Source: Candidatus Nanopelagicales bacterium (GTDB lineage Bacteria; Actinomycetota; Actinomycetes; S36-B12). From it: a DNA stretch of 35,703 bases. Below the pieces are notes generated by a model that made no database searches, was not told the DNA's origin, and saw only the letters and a program-made list of their open reading frames with translations. The stretch's first letter is position 1. Every line of letters starts with the position of its first letter. The stretch spans positions 1 through 35,703 of the forward strand of contig JAFMDS010000019.1 of NCBI GenBank assembly GCA_017857175.1. Direction: 5' to 3'. Both the position numbers and the translations under genes were made by a program. Positions 33,983 to 35,703 of the stretch are shown piece after piece.

Positions 33983-35703
33983 TTGTTGTCGTCCTCATCG
34001 GCTGTTTCTTCGTCAATTATCTCGGCGTCAACAACATCGTCTTCAGACATGTCTGCTGCTTCGCCAGCTGCATCTGCTGAAGCGCTGGTGCCGTCTTGTT
34101 CCGCTTGCGCATACATTGCGGCGCCCAGTGCCTGGCTTGCGGCCGCTACCTTGTCAGTTGCCGTACGCATGCCTGCGGCATCGTTCTCTTCAACTGCCTT
34201 TTTGAGTTCGTTCAAGGGCTCTTCAACATTGGCTTTCGCTTCTGCTGGAACCTTGTCGGCATTGTCTGCCAAGAACTTCTCGGTCTGGTAGATGAGCGCT
34301 TCAGCGTTGTTGCGAACTTCGGCTTCCTCGCGGCGTGCCTTGTCCTCTTCAGCGTGCTGCTCAGCATCGCGCATCATGCGGTCAATGTCTTCCTTGTTCA
34401 AGGACGATCCACCGGAGATGGTCATTGACTGCTCTTTGCCCGTTGCGTTGTCCTTTGCGGAAACGTGGACGATTCCGTTGGCATCGATGTCGAAGGTGAC
34501 CTCGATCTGTGGGATGCCCCGTGGTGCTGGTGGCAAACCGGTGAGTTCAAATGTTCCGAGCTGCTTGTTGTAAGCAGCCATTTCACGCTCACCCTGATAG
34601 ACCTGAATCAACACGGAAGGCTGATTGTCTTCAGCGGTGGTGAATGTCTCAGAACGCTTGGTGGGAATCGTTGTGTTGCGCTCGATCAACTTAGTCATCA
34701 CGCCGCCCTTGGTCTCAATACCGAGAGACAGTGGTGTGACGTCAAGGAGAAGAACGTCCTTAACATCTCCGCGCAGTACACCGGCTTGAAGTGCAGCACC
34801 TATGGCAACGACCTCATCAGGGTTAACACCCTTGTTTGCGTCTTTGCCCGTCATTTCCTTGACGAGTTCTGCAACTGCAGGCATGCGGGTTGATCCACCA
34901 ACCAGAACTACCTGGTCAATGTCTGAAACCTTGACGCCGGCATCCTTAACAACAGCCTCGAAAGGTGCCTTGGTGCGCTTGAGCAAGTCTGCGGTCAATG
35001 ACTCAAACTTGCTGCGACTCAATGTCTCTTCGAGGTGAAGGGGGCCATCAGCACTTGCGGTGATGTAGGGCAGGTTGATACTGGTTTCGGTTGAACTGGA
35101 CAGTTCAATCTTTGCCTTTTCTGCTGCCTCACGCAGGCGTTGCATTGCCATTTTGTCCTTGGACAAATCAACACCGTGTGCGTTCTTGAACTGAGTGACC
35201 ATCCAGTCAACTACCGCGTTGTCCCAGTCGTCGCCACCGAGGTTGTTGTCACCACTGGTTGCTTTAACTTCAACGACGCCATCGCCGATTTCAAGGAGTG
35301 ATACGTCGAACGTTCCGCCACCAAGGTCAAAAACCAGAATGGTTTGCTCGGTATCGCCCTTGTCCAGGCCGTAGGCCAAAGCAGCCGATGTTGGCTCGTT
35401 GATGATGCGCAACACGTTCATGCCGGCAATTTCGCCAGCTTCTTTTGTTGCTTGGCGCTGTGCATCACTGAAGTACGCGGGGACGGTGATGACAGCATCG
35501 GAGACTGTATCGCCGAGGTATGCCTCAGCATCGCGCTTGAGCTTCATGAGCGTGCGAGCGCTGATTTCTTGTGAGGTGTACTTCTTGCCATCAATTTCAA
35601 TATCCCAGTTCGTGCCCATGTGGCGCTTAACCGAACGGATAGTGCGGTCAACGTTGGTGACCGCCTGGCGCTTGGCAACCTCGCCCACGAGGACTTCGCC
35701 ATT
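33979..35703 (-). CDS. dnaK: Chaperone protein DnaK (Hsp70), N-terminus cut by window edge
   Basis: 575 codons are present, running to the right edge; about 45 N-terminal residues (with the first phosphate loop, DLGTTNS) lie outside. Visible blocks are [89 protein letters not shown] and the substrate-binding domain starting [17 protein letters not shown]. The acidic C-terminal tail ends [10 protein letters not shown], which contacts co-chaperones. It is the ATP-dependent core of the operon. The stop overlaps the grpE start. Confidence 0.97.
   Translation of the reverse strand, partial: NGEVLVGEVAKRQAVTNVDRTIRSVKRHMGTNWDIEIDGKKYTSQEISARTLMKLKRDAEAYLGDTVSDAVITVPAYFSDAQRQATKEAGEIAGMNVLRIINEPTSAALAYGLDKGDTEQTILVFDLGGGTFDVSLLEIGDGVVEVKATSGDNNLGGDDWDNAVVDWMVTQFKNAHGVDLSKDKMAMQRLREAAEKAKIELSSSTETSINLPYITASADGPLHLEETLSRSKFESLTADLLKRTKAPFEAVVKDAGVKVSDIDQVVLVGGSTRMPAVAELVKEMTGKDANKGVNPDEVVAIGAALQAGVLRGDVKDVLLLDVTPLSLGIETKGGVMTKLIERNTTIPTKRSETFTTAEDNQPSVLIQVYQGEREMAAYNKQLGTFELTGLPPAPRGIPQIEVTFDIDANGIVHVSAKDNATGKEQSMTISGGSSLNKEDIDRMMRDAEQHAEEDKARREEAEVRNNAEALIYQTEKFLADNADKVPAEAKANVEEPLNELKKAVEENDAAGMRTATDKVAAASQALGAAMYAQAEQDGTSASADAAGEAADMSEDDVVDAEIIDEETADEDDNK

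Overview
The window is a gene-dense chromosomal segment from an actinobacterium (Actinomycetota). The evidence is gene content and order: a BldC-type regulator beside valine/leucine dehydrogenase, DUF3073, purM, purF and an SCP-like protein (an order I recall from Streptomyces), DUF3151 beside fructose-bisphosphate aldolase, a dnaK-grpE-dnaJ-hspR-clpB block, and a Cys-rich MCRxxxC small protein. GC is moderate (roughly 50-55% by eye). Intergenic spaces are very short, start/stop overlaps (ATGA, GTGA, TAATG) are common, and many starts look leaderless, so the genome is compact and perhaps that of a streamlined aquatic lineage (inference). I saw no tRNA, rRNA, insertion sequence, CRISPR array or phage gene.

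Layout. 1-194: start of a PLP-dependent decarboxylase (minus strand, cut by the edge). 220-393: a 57-residue Cys-rich protein behind a CsoR-like palindrome. 498-3216 (minus): amidohydrolase, PlsC-type acyltransferase and BldC-like regulator. 3372-4802 (plus): branched-chain amino acid dehydrogenase and DUF3073. 4766-19290 (minus): a large purine cluster (purM, purF, SCP-like protein, purL, purQ, purS, galE, purC, purB, purD, a class III aminotransferase, a GNAT acetyltransferase, purA). It covers most of de novo IMP synthesis and the IMP-to-AMP branch; purN, purH and purE/purK are not here. 19311-22424 (minus): FAD oxidoreductase, DUF3151, fbaA and a SpoU/TrmH methyltransferase. 22455-28728: mixed orientation, with a DUF368 transporter, pyrE, a small dimeric-barrel protein, an unknown protein, a secreted trypsin-like protease, an acyl-CoA dehydrogenase-like protein and a DapC-like aminotransferase. 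28714-35703 (minus): a heat-shock operon read as dnaK (cut by the edge), grpE, dnaJ, hspR, clpB, then a secreted barrel protein coupled to clpB.

Most of the window is ordinary core metabolism and proteostasis. The points worth a second look are structural: the Cys-rich protein with a metal-sensor-like operator; a secreted allene-oxide-cyclase/dirigent-like protein overlapping the clpB stop; an inverted repeat that could hide a ribosome binding site; perfect dyads between bldC and vdh and between grpE and dnaJ; TANNNT boxes 6-7 nt before ten start codons; 3' overlaps at all four convergent gene pairs; and an unrecognised 51-codon ORF filling the gap before purF. I do not see a clear new multi-gene defence or biosynthetic system.
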